A DNA stretch of 64,000 bases from Carboxylicivirga sp964602515 (GCA_964602515.1 CAZRRJ010000001.1:558001-622000), one strand, 5' to 3'. Positions 1-9,476 are shown, counted from the stretch's first letter. Notes: generated by a model not told the origin, from the sequence alone. A program made the numbers and translations.

Positions 1-1072
1 GACAAGCATTAATATTAGTATCAAATTTATATAGATTATTACCCCATAAATCCAATTCTACTAAAAACTTACATCTACTTAAGTCAAGTTTTAGATCAGT
101 TATACGATTTGAATTTAATAATAACCTTATAAGCTTAGGGTTATAGCTAAACTGCCCGTTAAATTTAGTTAATTCATTAAATGATAAATCAAGAACATGT
201 AATTCTGAGCAACCTTTTAGAGAAGAGGTAAAACTCTCAAGTTTGTTTGTTGCTAGGTATAACCCTGTTAGTTGTTTACAAACTGAAAGATCATAATTAA
301 AGCTGGTTAAGTTATTGTTACTTAAAGCTAATCGTTGTAAGGATTGGCAATTAGAGAGTTTTGGATTAAAGTTTACTAAGTTATTATTCGATAAGTTTAA
401 CTCTCGCAAAAGACGTAAATTACTGAAATCAGCATTAAATGTATCAAGTTGATTATGATCTATAAATAATGTATGTAATTGATTATCTTTACCTATAAGA
501 GGTTCAAAGCGTTGTATGTAATTGTAACTTAACAAGAGCACTTCCAGTTGTTTTAATTTTCGCAAGTCAATATTAATAGCTGCCAATTCATTTTTGATTG
601 CATTAATACGACGTATTTTATTATTTGAGGCAAAGTTCAGATCAATAGAACTTAAACGATTACCTGATATCTCCAGCTCTTCAAGTTGACTTAATACTTC
701 AATATTTACATCAATATTTGAAAGAAGATTTTCACTTAAGTTTAATACTTTTATTCTGTTATTGTTGTTAAAGTTTATATTACATACTTGAAGGCCATTG
801 TTAGAAAAGTCTACTTGCTCTAGATGTGGCAAAAAAGATAAATCTGCCATCAGTGTATCAGCATTTATAATACCTTTTGCCTGTATTTTGATAATTTGTC
901 CTTGAAGGTTGAGAAACACGTGTTTAGCATCAGGTACCCCATCCTCGTCCTGATCCAGCTCTGGAATTAAACTCAATAGCTTACGGAACTGGTTATTACT
1001 TGATTGGGCATATGTATAATGTCCATTAAGTATAAGATAAAGAAAAATAATTTTTATGAATTGTTTAGCCAT
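1..1072 (-). CDS. Secreted leucine-rich repeat protein (3' end outside window)
   Basis: The reverse strand is open from an ATG at 1072 to the window edge, about 357 codons with no stop, so the C-terminus is missing. It begins with MAKQFIKIIFLYLILNGHY, a signal peptide ending near TYAQ. From about residue 75 onward there are regular repeats of roughly 22-24 residues of the type LxxLxLSxNxLxxFxxxLxxC (for example LRELNLSNNNL and LHVLDLSFNEL), the pattern of LRR solenoids. LRR domains usually bind protein or glycan ligands; the ligand here is unknown. A C-terminal sorting domain, if any, would lie outside the window. A good promoter lies 47 bases upstream, inside the end of the neighbouring gene, so it is probably transcribed alone. 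Confidence 0.85.
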   Translation of the reverse strand, partial: MAKQFIKIIFLYLILNGHYTYAQSSNNQFRKLLSLIPELDQDEDGVPDAKHVFLNLQGQIIKIQAKGIINADTLMADLSFLPHLEQVDFSNNGLQVCNINFNNNNRIKVLNLSENLLSNIDVNIEVLSQLEELEISGNRLSSIDLNFASNNKIRRINAIKNELAAINIDLRKLKQLEVLLLSYNYIQRFEPLIGKDNQLHTLFIDHNQLDTFNADFSNLRLLRELNLSNNNLVNFNPKLSNCQSLQRLALSNNNLTSFNYDLSVCKQLTGLYLATNKLESFTSSLKGCSELHVLDLSFNELTKFNGQFSYNPKLIRLLLNSNRITDLKLDLSRCKFLVELDLWGNNLYKFDTNINAC

Positions 1073-1118
1073 TAATTGCTATATAATATGCTCGGTTTTT
1101 AGTGTTAATATTTGTTAA

Positions 1119-1149
1119 CAAACATAGCTGAATTATTTTATTTCTCAAA
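1119..1149 (-). promoter_or_regulatory. Bacteroidota-type promoter for the LRR gene
   Basis: On the minus strand TTTG (1149-1146), a 19-base spacer and TATGTTTG (1126-1119) match the TTTG-N19-TAnnTTTG consensus exactly. Transcription would start near 1112, giving a leader of about 40 bases before the ATG at 1072. The upstream half overlaps the last codons of the cyclotransferase gene. Confidence 0.65.
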
Positions 1150-2166
1150 GCTGAAAGGTTGCCATATAAGCATAAAAGGCCAGTTTTTTCCAGTTAAATA
1201 GACGGTTTTATTCACTTTATCAAAAGCAATTCCATTTAATGCACCTGCATTAGGGTAAATTTGGCGGTCAATGCAATTTGCAACATCAATTTCAAGCTCT
1301 ATTTTGCCATTTTCAGTATTTATTACCACAATAGTATCTTTCCCCAAGACATTGGCCCAAATTTGTTTATTTATGTACTCCAGTTCGTTTAAATAATATA
1401 CAGGGCCTCGGTCATTAAAAACTTGAAATGATGAGTCTACCTGGTATGTGTCTCTATTAAGATAAAATAAGTAATCTGAACCATCTGATGCTAACAGTTG
1501 GTCATTAATAGTCATTAACCCCCATCCTTCCTTGGGATAAATATTTTGTCCTGTTTTCTGAAGCTTCTCATCAAACCGGAATGTTAAATTATCTTTCCAT
1601 GTAATCATTTGTATGTTATTGTTATATAATGCTATACCTTCTCCAAATACACTATCTTCCAGGTGGTAAATATTAAGTACTTCACCACTTTGTGGATCAA
1701 TACTTCGTATTGATGATTCTCCTTTTAATCCAGTTGATTCATAAAGTAAATCATTCCAATATATTAGGCCTTGTGTGTAAGCTTTATCATCATGTTTAAT
1801 TATTAGATAATCCTGAACACTATATTGTTTAGGAGTAATATCAGACACCATATATAGATATTCTGTTATTGTTCGTTTTTTACCATTTGATAAATAAAAA
1901 ACTAGCGAAAGTTGATTAATACCTGCTTTTAAATCAGAAGCAGGCATGCTAAAACTATGGCTTTTTACATGGTATATTTTATTATTTTTAAGATTTACAA
2001 CAGAATCTATTGTATCTTGAGCCTTGCTAAGACAAAATGCAGCGCTGTCATTATACTTTATTGTCCTCCATTGCGAATTATTCCCAATAGGTGGATACTT
2101 TATGTACACACCACAATTCGTGCATATAAAGACGATAACAATGGTTATTAATGACAAGCGTATCAT
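1138..2166 (-). CDS. Glutaminyl-peptide cyclotransferase (lipoprotein)
   Basis: The product resembles the plant/bacterial-type glutamine cyclotransferase family, a five-bladed beta-propeller enzyme that converts N-terminal glutamine of peptides to pyroglutamate. Family-like segments are KAYTQGLIYWNDLLYESTG and the later LNELEYINKQIWAN and LNGIAFD. The N-terminus MIRLSLITIVIVFICTNC is hydrophobic and ends in a cysteine, so it is probably a lipoprotein facing the periplasm; in Bacteroidota many type 9-exported proteins begin with pyroglutamate, which may be its substrate pool. The ATG at 2166 is preferred over one at 2184 because the latter runs into the upstream gene and removes the signal peptide from the N-terminus. 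It lies one base after the C-S lyase stop, so the two are probably cotranscribed. Confidence 0.85.
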   Translation of the reverse strand: MIRLSLITIVIVFICTNCGVYIKYPPIGNNSQWRTIKYNDSAAFCLSKAQDTIDSVVNLKNNKIYHVKSHSFSMPASDLKAGINQLSLVFYLSNGKKRTITEYLYMVSDITPKQYSVQDYLIIKHDDKAYTQGLIYWNDLLYESTGLKGESSIRSIDPQSGEVLNIYHLEDSVFGEGIALYNNNIQMITWKDNLTFRFDEKLQKTGQNIYPKEGWGLMTINDQLLASDGSDYLFYLNRDTYQVDSSFQVFNDRGPVYYLNELEYINKQIWANVLGKDTIVVINTENGKIELEIDVANCIDRQIYPNAGALNGIAFDKVNKTVYLTGKNWPFMLIWQPFSFEK

Positions 2167-2167
2167 T

Positions 2168-3334
2168 TTATTTTCTGGCTTCAACTATTTGTTCTAGAGC
2201 CTTTTTTATAACAGTTAATGGACTAGCGATGTTTAGTCGCAAGTATCCCTCACCTTCTGCACCAAAAGAAATCCCGTCGTTAAGCCCGACTTTTGCCTTC
2301 TTAATCATAAAATTCTTCAATTGCTTTTGAGATAAGTTCCAATTTTTAAAGTTTAGCCAAATTAGATATGTGGCCTCTGGTCTATAAAAGCTAACATCAT
2401 TAAGATGTTCTTTAATAAAAGCTTCAATATAAAGAATGTTGTTTTCAAGGTATGGTATTAACTCTTTTAGCCAGTCACGCCCCTTATTGTAAGCAGAAGT
2501 TAAGGCAATACCACTAAACAGGTGTCCCATATGAAGTTGTAATCTGTTTTGTATTTCAAGGTACTGTTTAAGTAATGTTTTATTAGCAGTAACAATATAT
2601 GAAGTACTAAAACCAGCAATGTTAAAAGTTTTAGATGGAGCCATGAATGAAATACAATTCATCGCTGCTTTCTTATTTATTGAAGCAAAAGGAGTATGTT
2701 TATTTCCAAATAAAGCTAAGTCTGAGTGAATTTCATCTGCTAATACTAAAACATTGTGTTTTCTACAAATGGCATCAATTTGCAATAACTCTTCTTTACT
2801 CCATACTCTACCGACAGGATTATGTGGAGAGCATAACAAATATATTTTCGTCTCAGGAAGTGCTGCTTGTTCTTCCAAAAGCTTAAAGTCAATTTCAAAA
2901 CGTCCATTTCTATCCATTAAAGTGTTCTTAATCAACTTTCTATTATTACCTTCAATAAGGGAATAAAATGGTGGATAAACTGGCGTATTTATTATCACAC
3001 CGTCTGCTTCATTAGAAAATGCTAAAATTGAAAAAACTAAAGCAGGTACCACGCCTGGCGAATATTCAACCCAGTCAGCTTGTATTGGCCAGTTGTGTTT
3101 GTACTGACACCAATCTACTATTGCAGAAGAAAACTCTTCTTTACGAACGGTATAGCCATATATTTCGTGTAATGCGCGATCCTGAATGGCCTGTTGAACT
3201 TCCGGAGGCGCAGCAAAATCCATGTCAGCTACCCATAGTGGGATGACTTCGTTTGTGCCAAAATATTGTTCTCTTAAATCCAGTTTGTAGGCATTTGTGC
3301 CAGTACGCTCTATAAACTTATCAAAATCGTACAT
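2168..3334 (-). CDS. PatB/MalY-type C-S lyase (cystathionine beta-lyase), PLP-dependent
   Basis: The 388-residue protein is a fold-type I PLP enzyme of the class I/II aminotransferase superfamily. The N-terminal IPLWVADMDFAAPPEV, the central YLLCSPHNPVGRVW and LADEIHSDLAL, and the PLP-lysine motif SFMAPSKTFNIAGF (lysine near residue 233) are the hallmarks of MalY/PatB C-S lyases. These cleave cystathionine or cysteine conjugates to a thiol, pyruvate and ammonia in the cytoplasm. Full length for the family. It is followed directly by the cyclotransferase gene; upstream it is separated from the lipoprotein gene by a terminator. Confidence 0.9.
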   Translation of the reverse strand: MYDFDKFIERTGTNAYKLDLREQYFGTNEVIPLWVADMDFAAPPEVQQAIQDRALHEIYGYTVRKEEFSSAIVDWCQYKHNWPIQADWVEYSPGVVPALVFSILAFSNEADGVIINTPVYPPFYSLIEGNNRKLIKNTLMDRNGRFEIDFKLLEEQAALPETKIYLLCSPHNPVGRVWSKEELLQIDAICRKHNVLVLADEIHSDLALFGNKHTPFASINKKAAMNCISFMAPSKTFNIAGFSTSYIVTANKTLLKQYLEIQNRLQLHMGHLFSGIALTSAYNKGRDWLKELIPYLENNILYIEAFIKEHLNDVSFYRPEATYLIWLNFKNWNLSQKQLKNFMIKKAKVGLNDGISFGAEGEGYLRLNIASPLTVIKKALEQIVEARK

Positions 3335-3360
3335 TGTTATCTTTAATTATGGTTTTGATC

Positions 3361-3381
3361 GAAAAAAAGGGCCGAAGCCCT
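3361..3381 (-). terminator. Rho-independent terminator with UUCG loop
   Basis: On the minus strand AGGGC-TTCG-GCCCT is followed directly by seven T. It ends the lipoprotein gene that stops at 3418. Confidence 0.85.
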
Positions 3382-3417
3382 CTTTATTTTGTTTTTTTTT
3401 AATGTTTTTTCTGAAGC

Positions 3418-3843
3418 TTATTGAATTGAGATATCTACAGTTTTTTTATCTGAAACATTACCTGCTGCATCTTCAATAATAAAAACAATAGTATAACTTC
3501 CTGACTTACAAAGTTCATCAATAGGTGTTGTAAAGATATTATCTAAGTTCTTATTATCTGTTGAACCACTTAACGGAATGACTATATCTTTAGGTGCATA
3601 AGGATCGCTGATACCTTTTAAAGCATTAAATGATAAAGACACAGTACATTTACTAAGTTCCCTATCATCTTTAAAAACTGCCTTCAATGGGATAACACCA
3701 CCCTTTCCAAATTCCTGATTTACAACAGGTATTATAATCGTTATTTCTGGTGCCTTTGTATCTGGTTCTTCATCGTCACCACCACATGCATATGTAAAGA
3801 CAATAAGGAAGACAAAGACCAATATTTTTGTAATTTCTTTCAT
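3418..3843 (-). CDS. DUF4625-like lipoprotein
   Basis: 141 residues. MKEITKILVFVFLIVFTYACGG is a lipoprotein signal with the lipidated cysteine after YA, followed by an acidic stretch GDDEEPD that in Bacteroidota usually promotes surface export. The rest reads as one beta-sandwich (APEITIIIPVVNQEF, then GSYTIVFIIEDAAGNVSDK), which resembles DUF4625 and Ig-like lipoproteins. The function is unknown. The ATG at 3843 is chosen because the longer reading from 3903 overlaps fcl and would bury the signal peptide. Gap to fcl is 47 bases; it may be read as the last gene of the sugar-nucleotide operon. Confidence 0.7.
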   Translation of the reverse strand: MKEITKILVFVFLIVFTYACGGDDEEPDTKAPEITIIIPVVNQEFGKGGVIPLKAVFKDDRELSKCTVSLSFNALKGISDPYAPKDIVIPLSGSTDNKNLDNIFTTPIDELCKSGSYTIVFIIEDAAGNVSDKKTVDISIQ

Positions 3844-3890
3844 AATAGGTTTAATTTTTAACAAATATAACTGTTTAGGGCAACTTGTAG

Positions 3891-4979
3891 TTATTTTACG
3901 CATAAATATTGTTGATAAACATCAGTAATTCCCTCTTCCAATGAAATATTTGCCTTCCATCCCAATGAATATAATTTTCTAATATCCATTAGTTTACGCA
4001 TTGTACCATCAGGTTTGGATGCATCCCAAAGCAAGGTTCCCTTAAAACCAACAATCCGTTGGATAAGCAGGGCAAGGTCATGAATGCTTATATCTTTACC
4101 ATAACCAATATTTAAATGGGTATTACGGCACTCCTTTCCTTCTCCTTTTACATTGTCAAAGTCAATGTTCTCCATCACAAAAAGACAAGCTTCGGCCATA
4201 TCATTTGAGTGTAAAAATTCACGCATCGGTTTACCGGACCCCCACAAGGTGATATTTACCATGTCATTCTCTTTGGTTATTCCATACCTGGCCAGTAGGT
4301 CAATAATCACATTCTTGGTACAATTTCCATCTACATTTTCAACAGGGCACTTACTCAAATCATCTTTAATCGCATTCCAGTTATTCTCTCTTAAAGCCTT
4401 ACCTAAATGCATTTTTCGAATTAAAGCCGGAAGAACATGACTTTTTTCTAAGTCGTAATTATCGTTAAGACCATACAAATTAGTTGGCATAACAGCGATA
4501 AAATTAGTACCGTATTGCAAATTGTATGATTCGCACATCTTTATTCCTGCAATTTTAGCAATAGCATATGGCTCATTGGTATATTCTAAGGCATCTGTCA
4601 AAAGACAGTCCTCTTGCAACGGTTGTTGAGCATTCTTGGGATAAATACATGAACTACCCAGAAATAAAAGCTTTGAAACCTTATTCAGATAGGCTGCATG
4701 AATAATGTTATTTTGGATTTGCAGATTTTCATAAATAAACTGTCCCCTATAAATATTATTTGCCATTATACCACCAACTTTAGCGGCAGCTAAAAATACA
4801 AATTGTGGCTTTTTAGTTTCAAAAAAGGCATTTACAGCAACAAAATCCAGTAAATCAAGTTCTGCTCTAGTTTTTATAATGATGTTATTATACCCTTTTT
4901 TTTCGAGCTGTCTAACAATAGCAGAGCCAACCAAACCACGGTGTCCTGCTACAAATATTCTGGAATTCTTATCCATCAT
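3891..4979 (-). CDS. fcl: GDP-L-fucose synthase
   Basis: An NAD(P)-dependent short-chain dehydrogenase/epimerase that converts GDP-4-keto-6-deoxy-mannose to GDP-L-fucose by epimerisation at C3 and C5 and reduction. It shows the Rossmann motif VAGHRGLVGSA near residue 10, the LGSSCIYP serine and the YAIAKIAG catalytic Tyr-Lys. At 362 residues it is longer than the usual 310-320, with an insertion near residues 190-220 containing NNWNAIKDDLSKCPVEN; such an insertion is seen in some Bacteroidota homologues. Its ATG overlaps the gmd stop (ATGA), so it is translationally coupled to gmd, which makes its substrate. GDP-fucose feeds capsule, O-antigen or glycoprotein fucosylation. Confidence 0.92.
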   Translation of the reverse strand: MMDKNSRIFVAGHRGLVGSAIVRQLEKKGYNNIIIKTRAELDLLDFVAVNAFFETKKPQFVFLAAAKVGGIMANNIYRGQFIYENLQIQNNIIHAAYLNKVSKLLFLGSSCIYPKNAQQPLQEDCLLTDALEYTNEPYAIAKIAGIKMCESYNLQYGTNFIAVMPTNLYGLNDNYDLEKSHVLPALIRKMHLGKALRENNWNAIKDDLSKCPVENVDGNCTKNVIIDLLARYGITKENDMVNITLWGSGKPMREFLHSNDMAEACLFVMENIDFDNVKGEGKECRNTHLNIGYGKDISIHDLALLIQRIVGFKGTLLWDASKPDGTMRKLMDIRKLYSLGWKANISLEEGITDVYQQYLCVK

Positions 4980-6091
4980 TCAAAATAGTTAAGTGTTTCA
5001 TAACCACCATCCTGAAGGTACTTATCCTTATGCATTAGTTTAAGGTCTGATTTCATCATATCATTAACCAATCCCTCTAAATTATATTCTGGTTTCCACC
5101 CTAGTTTTTCATTTGCTTTTTTTGGATCACCAATAAGTAATTCAACTTCGGTAGGACGAAAATATCTTGGATCAACTTCAACAAGTACTGTTCCTTTTTT
5201 AATGGTATATTCAGGTTTGTGGCTTGCTTTAACAACGCCTTTTTCATTTACACCTTCACCAGTAAATTCTATTTCAATACCAATATAAGCAAATGCCATA
5301 CGAACAAAATCACGTACCTCAGTTGTAACTCCTGTGGCAACAACAAAATCTTCAGCTACTTCTTGTTGAAGCATTAAATACATTGCTTTTACATAATCCT
5401 TTGCATGCCCCCAATCACGTTTAGCAGATAAATTACCAAGAAATAATTTTTCCTGTAACCCAAGTGCTATACGCGCAACTGCACGGGTAATTTTACGTGT
5501 TACAAAGGTTTCTCCACGAATTGGTGATTCATGATTAAATAATATGCCATTACATGCGTACATATTATAGGCTTCTCTGTAATTAACAGTAATCCAGTAT
5601 GCATACATTTTAGCTACAGCATATGGTGAACGCGGATAAAAAGGCGTTTTTTCAGACTGTGGTACTTCCTGAACAAGGCCATATAACTCACTTGTAGAGG
5701 CCTGATAAAACTTTGTCTTATCTACCATTTTTAACAGGCGGATAGCTTCCAGAATACGTAATGTACCAATTCCATCAGCATTAGCTGTATATTCAGGTGT
5801 GTCAAAACTTACGCCCACGTGTGACATCGCAGCTAAATTATATATTTCATCTGGCTGAATTTCCTGGATAATACGAATTAAGTTAGTTGAATCAGTTAAA
5901 TCACCATAATGCAAAGTGAAATTACGGTTTTCAACATGTGGATCCTGATATAAATGATCAATTCTATCTGTATTAAAAAGAGAAGAACGACGCTTTATTC
6001 CGTGCACTTCATAGCCTTTTTTCAATAAGAACTCAGATAAATATGCTCCATCCTGTCCTGTTACTCCAGTGATTAATGCAATTTTTGACAT
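4976..6091 (-). CDS. gmd: GDP-mannose 4,6-dehydratase
   Basis: A 371-residue SDR enzyme that makes GDP-4-keto-6-deoxy-D-mannose from GDP-mannose with bound NADP. The start MSKIALITGVTGQDGAYL carries the GxxGxxG dinucleotide motif; YEVHGIKRRSS, the TSELYG and SPYAVAKMYAYW active-site region (Tyr, Lys) and FNHESPIRGETFVTRK are typical of GMD. It is the first step of GDP-fucose synthesis and is coupled to fcl directly downstream. The epimerase gene starts the cluster only 4 bases upstream, so the three genes form one operon. Confidence 0.95.
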   Translation of the reverse strand: MSKIALITGVTGQDGAYLSEFLLKKGYEVHGIKRRSSLFNTDRIDHLYQDPHVENRNFTLHYGDLTDSTNLIRIIQEIQPDEIYNLAAMSHVGVSFDTPEYTANADGIGTLRILEAIRLLKMVDKTKFYQASTSELYGLVQEVPQSEKTPFYPRSPYAVAKMYAYWITVNYREAYNMYACNGILFNHESPIRGETFVTRKITRAVARIALGLQEKLFLGNLSAKRDWGHAKDYVKAMYLMLQQEVAEDFVVATGVTTEVRDFVRMAFAYIGIEIEFTGEGVNEKGVVKASHKPEYTIKKGTVLVEVDPRYFRPTEVELLIGDPKKANEKLGWKPEYNLEGLVNDMMKSDLKLMHKDKYLQDGGYETLNYFE

Positions 6092-6095
6092 ATCT

Positions 6096-7079
6096 TTATT
6101 TCAAATTATTCCAGTACCAATCTATAGCTTCTTTTAAGCCATCTTTAATATTATATTGTGGGTTATAATCCAATAGTGTTTTCGCTTTCTCAATGGACGC
6201 AAGGCTATGTGGAATATCACCTTCGCGTTGTGCACCATACTTTATTTCTACTTGAGCAATTTCACTGTCAAATTCAGATAAGAACTCTTTTAAGTACGCA
6301 ATTAGTTCATTAAGGGTAGTGCGTTCACCATAGGCTACATTATATACTGTATTAATAGCTTCTTTTACATTAACAGTTGCAGCTAACTGATTTGCTTGTA
6401 CTACATTTTTAATGTAAGTGAAATCTCTCGAAAATGTACCATCACCATTTATTACGGGAGATTCTTTGTTAATTAATGACTTTATGAACTTGGGAATAAC
6501 TGCCGCGTATGCTCCATCAGGATCCTGCCGTCGACCAAATACATTAAAGTACCGCAAACCGATAATTTGCATATTATATAAGTGTGCAAAAACATCTGCA
6601 TATAATTCATTAACATATTTTGTAACAGCATATGGCGAAAGTGGTTTTCCAATAACATCCTCTTCCTTTGGCATTTTTTTACTATCACCATAAGTTGATG
6701 AACTGGCAGCATAAACAAAGCGTTTTATATTGGCATCCCGTGCAGCAATCAACATATTCATAAATCCTGACACATTAACTTCATTAGAAGTTATCGGATC
6801 GTTAATTGATCGGGGAACAGAACCTAATGCGGCCTGGTGAAGTACCACTTCTGCACCATTTACCGCTTTCTGACAATCTTTAAGCTGACGAATATCTCCT
6901 TCAATCAATTGAAAATTATCATTCAAAAGAAAAGGTTCTATATTTTTCCTTTTACCAGTGGCAAAGTTATCAAGACAAATAACCTTATTATTTTGCAATA
7001 ACAAGGTCTCAATAAGATTTGACCCAATAAAACCTGCTCCTCCTGTTACAACAACTGTTGTGTTTTCAAGTTTTCTCAC
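6096..7079 (-). CDS. NAD-dependent epimerase, WbpP/TviC-like (UDP-GlcNAc 4-epimerase)
   Basis: 327-residue extended SDR protein. The start contains the NAD motif VVTGGAGFIGSNL, then AASSSTYGDSKKMPKEED and SPYAVTKYVNELYA (catalytic Tyr and Lys) and LRYFNVFGRRQDP. This combination is typical of the UDP-N-acetylglucosamine/UDP-GlcNAcA 4-epimerases WbpP, TviC and relatives used for surface polysaccharides. Substrate choice between UDP-GlcNAc, UDP-GlcNAcA and UDP-glucose cannot be settled by reading. First gene of the operon with gmd and fcl; no glycosyltransferases or flippase lie nearby, so this looks like a precursor-supply cassette and not a full capsule locus. Confidence 0.82.
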   Translation of the reverse strand: MRKLENTTVVVTGGAGFIGSNLIETLLLQNNKVICLDNFATGKRKNIEPFLLNDNFQLIEGDIRQLKDCQKAVNGAEVVLHQAALGSVPRSINDPITSNEVNVSGFMNMLIAARDANIKRFVYAASSSTYGDSKKMPKEEDVIGKPLSPYAVTKYVNELYADVFAHLYNMQIIGLRYFNVFGRRQDPDGAYAAVIPKFIKSLINKESPVINGDGTFSRDFTYIKNVVQANQLAATVNVKEAINTVYNVAYGERTTLNELIAYLKEFLSEFDSEIAQVEIKYGAQREGDIPHSLASIEKAKTLLDYNPQYNIKDGLKEAIDWYWNNLK

Positions 7080-7179
7080 GTATTTATAATATTTCTAAGT
7101 GTAAAAATAAGTAAACCTAATTAACTATCAATGCTCATTTAAACTTAAAACAATTCATTCGATCAAAAAATATAAGGTC

Positions 7180-7208
7180 AAAAAAAAAGCGACCTGATGG
7201 CCGCTTTT
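7180..7208 (-). terminator. Rho-independent terminator after rny
   Basis: Minus-strand stem AAAAGCGGCC / GGTCGCTTTT with ATCA loop, continued by a run of nine T. It lies 19 bases after the rny stop and insulates the nucleotide-sugar operon. Confidence 0.85.
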
Positions 7209-7226
7209 ATAATATTATAAAATAAC

Positions 7227-8762
7227 TTACTTAGCGTAACTTATTGCTCTTGTTTCACGAATTACGGTAATCTTAACCTGACCTGGATAGGTCATTTCTG
7301 TTTGGATTTTACGTGCAATTTCGTATGATAACTCTTCAGCTTCTTTATCAGATGTTTTTTCTGCGCCAACAATAACCCGAAGTTCACGTCCTGCCTGAAT
7401 GGCATATGTTTTTAATACGCCGGGATATGAAAGTGCTAAAGCTTCTAAATCTTTAAGGCGTTTTATGTAGGCTTCAACTATTTCTCGACGTGCACCAGGA
7501 CGAGCTCCTGAAATAGCATCACAAACCTGTACAATTGGAGCAATCATCGTCGTCATTTCTACTTCATCGTGGTGTGCACCAATTGCATTACATATATCAG
7601 CTTTTTCTTTATACTTTTCAGCCAGTTTCATACCCAGAATAGCATGTGGTAATTCCGGATCTTCATCAGAAACTTTACCAATATCATGTAATAAACCTGC
7701 TCTTTTAGCGCGTTTAGGGTTTAAGCCTAATTCAGATGCCATCAATGCACAAAGGTTGGCTGTTTCTCGTGAGTGTTGCAATAAGTTCTGACCGTATGAT
7801 GAACGGTACTTCATCTTACCAACTAATTTGATCAACTCAGAGTGTAAACCATGAATACCTAAATCAATAGCTGTACGCTTACCTGTTTCCAGAATTTCTT
7901 CTTCAACTTGCTTCCGAACTTTATTTACTACTTCCTCTATTCGTGCAGGGTGAATCCTACCATCTGTTACCAATTGGTGTAATGCCAAACGTGCAACCTC
8001 ACGGCGCATTGGATCAAAAGCAGAAAGCACAATTGCTTCAGGTGTATCATCAACAATAATCTCAACCCCTGTTGCAGCTTCTAAAGCTCTAATATTACGG
8101 CCTTCACGACCAATGATCCTTCCTTTCATTTCATCAGAATCAATATGAAAAATTGTTACTGAATTTTCAATAGCTGTTTCAGTTGCAACACGTTGAACCG
8201 TCTGAAGAACAATTCGCTTAGCTTCCTTGTTGGCATTAATCTTAGCATCGTCCATTATATCGTTTATAAAAGACATTGCTTCGGTCTTTGCCTCAGCTTT
8301 CATGCTTTCGATTAGCATTTCTTTTGCTTCATCGCCAGACATACCGGAAATAGCTTCCAATTGCTCAACCTGCTGTTTGTGTGCCCTATTAATTTCTTCA
8401 GTCTTCCGTTCAACCAAAGCCAATTGTGAGGTCAGATTTTCACGAATTGCTTCAACTTCTTTGTTCTTTCTATTGTGTTCTTCAATTCTTTGAGCTATTC
8501 CTGATTCTTTTTGCTTAAGCTTATTCTCCGCATTGATCATTTTAGAGTTACGCAAGTTAATTTCTTTCTCATGCTCACTTCTTAAATGCAAGAATTTCTC
8601 TTTTGCTTGTAATATTTTATCTTTTCGAATGACTTCGGCTTCGGCCTCAGCCTCCCGAATTATTTTTTCACTTCTGGTCTTCAGTGCTTTGGTGATAAGC
8701 AGCCACGTCACCAAACTACCAACGAACAGAGCACCAACTCCTATCAATATTGATAATCCCAT
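7227..8762 (-). CDS. rny: Ribonuclease Y
   Basis: 511-residue membrane-anchored endoribonuclease that starts mRNA decay. The order is standard: one N-terminal transmembrane helix (residues about 5-25), a long charged coiled coil (about 30-190), a KH RNA-binding domain with GRIIGREGRNIRALEAATGV (about 215-235) and an HD domain with LLHDIGKVSDED and a second histidine region IGAHHDE, which hold the metal site. C-terminal YPGQVKITVIRETRAISYAK is conserved. It is the last gene of the zapB-like/zapA/rny operon, 105 bases after zapA, and has its own terminator. Confidence 0.96.
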   Translation of the reverse strand: MGLSILIGVGALFVGSLVTWLLITKALKTRSEKIIREAEAEAEVIRKDKILQAKEKFLHLRSEHEKEINLRNSKMINAENKLKQKESGIAQRIEEHNRKNKEVEAIRENLTSQLALVERKTEEINRAHKQQVEQLEAISGMSGDEAKEMLIESMKAEAKTEAMSFINDIMDDAKINANKEAKRIVLQTVQRVATETAIENSVTIFHIDSDEMKGRIIGREGRNIRALEAATGVEIIVDDTPEAIVLSAFDPMRREVARLALHQLVTDGRIHPARIEEVVNKVRKQVEEEILETGKRTAIDLGIHGLHSELIKLVGKMKYRSSYGQNLLQHSRETANLCALMASELGLNPKRAKRAGLLHDIGKVSDEDPELPHAILGMKLAEKYKEKADICNAIGAHHDEVEMTTMIAPIVQVCDAISGARPGARREIVEAYIKRLKDLEALALSYPGVLKTYAIQAGRELRVIVGAEKTSDKEAEELSYEIARKIQTEMTYPGQVKITVIRETRAISYAK

Positions 8763-8867
8763 AGTTTATCGTATTTATATATATAACAAAACCGCATCGT
8801 ATTATAAACTCTAATTAAAGAATTAAAATAACTAATGCGGGTAACTTTATTAATTACAATGTATTAT

Positions 8868-9173
8868 CTACAAAACTCTGTCTGTTTTGTCTGATAAAAT
8901 GTTATCCAATTGATCGTTCAAATCACGAACCATTTCAATAAATGGGTTAACATCATGCTGGTTTTCCAATTCTAATAACTTGATGACATACTGTAATGTG
9001 GCCATTGCCAAAAAATCCTGTACATCTTTATCAGAGTAACGTTGTTTATATTGTAAAACCTTTTCATTAATTAGTTTAGCTGCTAAACGAATGCGTTCTT
9101 CATCTTTACGGTCAATTCGTAAAGGGTAAAACCTATCGGCAATATTTACGCGTATAGAGAGTTTATCATCCAT
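8868..9173 (-). CDS. zapA: Cell division protein ZapA
   Basis: 101 residues, the normal length. The N-terminal SIRVNIADRFYPLRIDRKDEERIR is the ZapA head and the C-terminal half is a heptad coiled coil (LQYVIKLLELENQHDV to DLNDQLDNIL). ZapA binds and bundles FtsZ filaments at the division site. It is 9 bases after the small coiled-coil gene, so the pair is cotranscribed; the zapA-rny neighbourhood is common in Bacteroidota. Confidence 0.92.
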   Translation of the reverse strand: MDDKLSIRVNIADRFYPLRIDRKDEERIRLAAKLINEKVLQYKQRYSDKDVQDFLAMATLQYVIKLLELENQHDVNPFIEMVRDLNDQLDNILSDKTDRVL

Positions 9174-9182
9174 TTAACTAGC

Positions 9183-9476
9183 TTAACGGTTTAATAGCGC
9201 AATACACTTATCAATTTCCCGCACAATTTGGCTGATCCTTTTTTTAGTATCGTTCGCTTCACTATGACCTGATACTAATTCTTTCGTTAATTTTAAATTA
9301 TTGAATCGTTGCTCCAGATTACCATATGCATTATTGGCATCTTCCAACTGACTTGTTAAACGTACTTTCTCTTCTTCCAACAATCGTACCTCTGCTTTTA
9401 GGCTTTGGTACTGTTGAACAAGTCGGTTTATTTTATCTTTTAATTCAACAATTAATTCACTATTTGGATCTGTCAT
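9183..9476 (-). CDS. Small coiled-coil protein, ZapB-like
   Basis: 97 residues, almost entirely a coiled coil: ELIVELKDKINRLVQQYQSLKAEVR-type heptads from residue 5 to about 65, then a short helical tail ISQIVREIDKCIALLN. No enzyme motif. The place directly upstream of zapA and the length suggest a ZapB-like division partner, which is inference. The start at 9476 is chosen because a promoter -7 box lies at 9494-9501, so the ATG-like codon at 9527 would be upstream of the transcript. Confidence 0.75.
   Translation of the reverse strand: MTDPNSELIVELKDKINRLVQQYQSLKAEVRLLEEEKVRLTSQLEDANNAYGNLEQRFNNLKLTKELVSGHSEANDTKKRISQIVREIDKCIALLNR

Noticed and set aside
8763..8867. 6S RNA next to zapA
   Set aside because: The gap is only 105 bases and shows no long self-complementary fold; 6S beside zapA is a proteobacterial arrangement.
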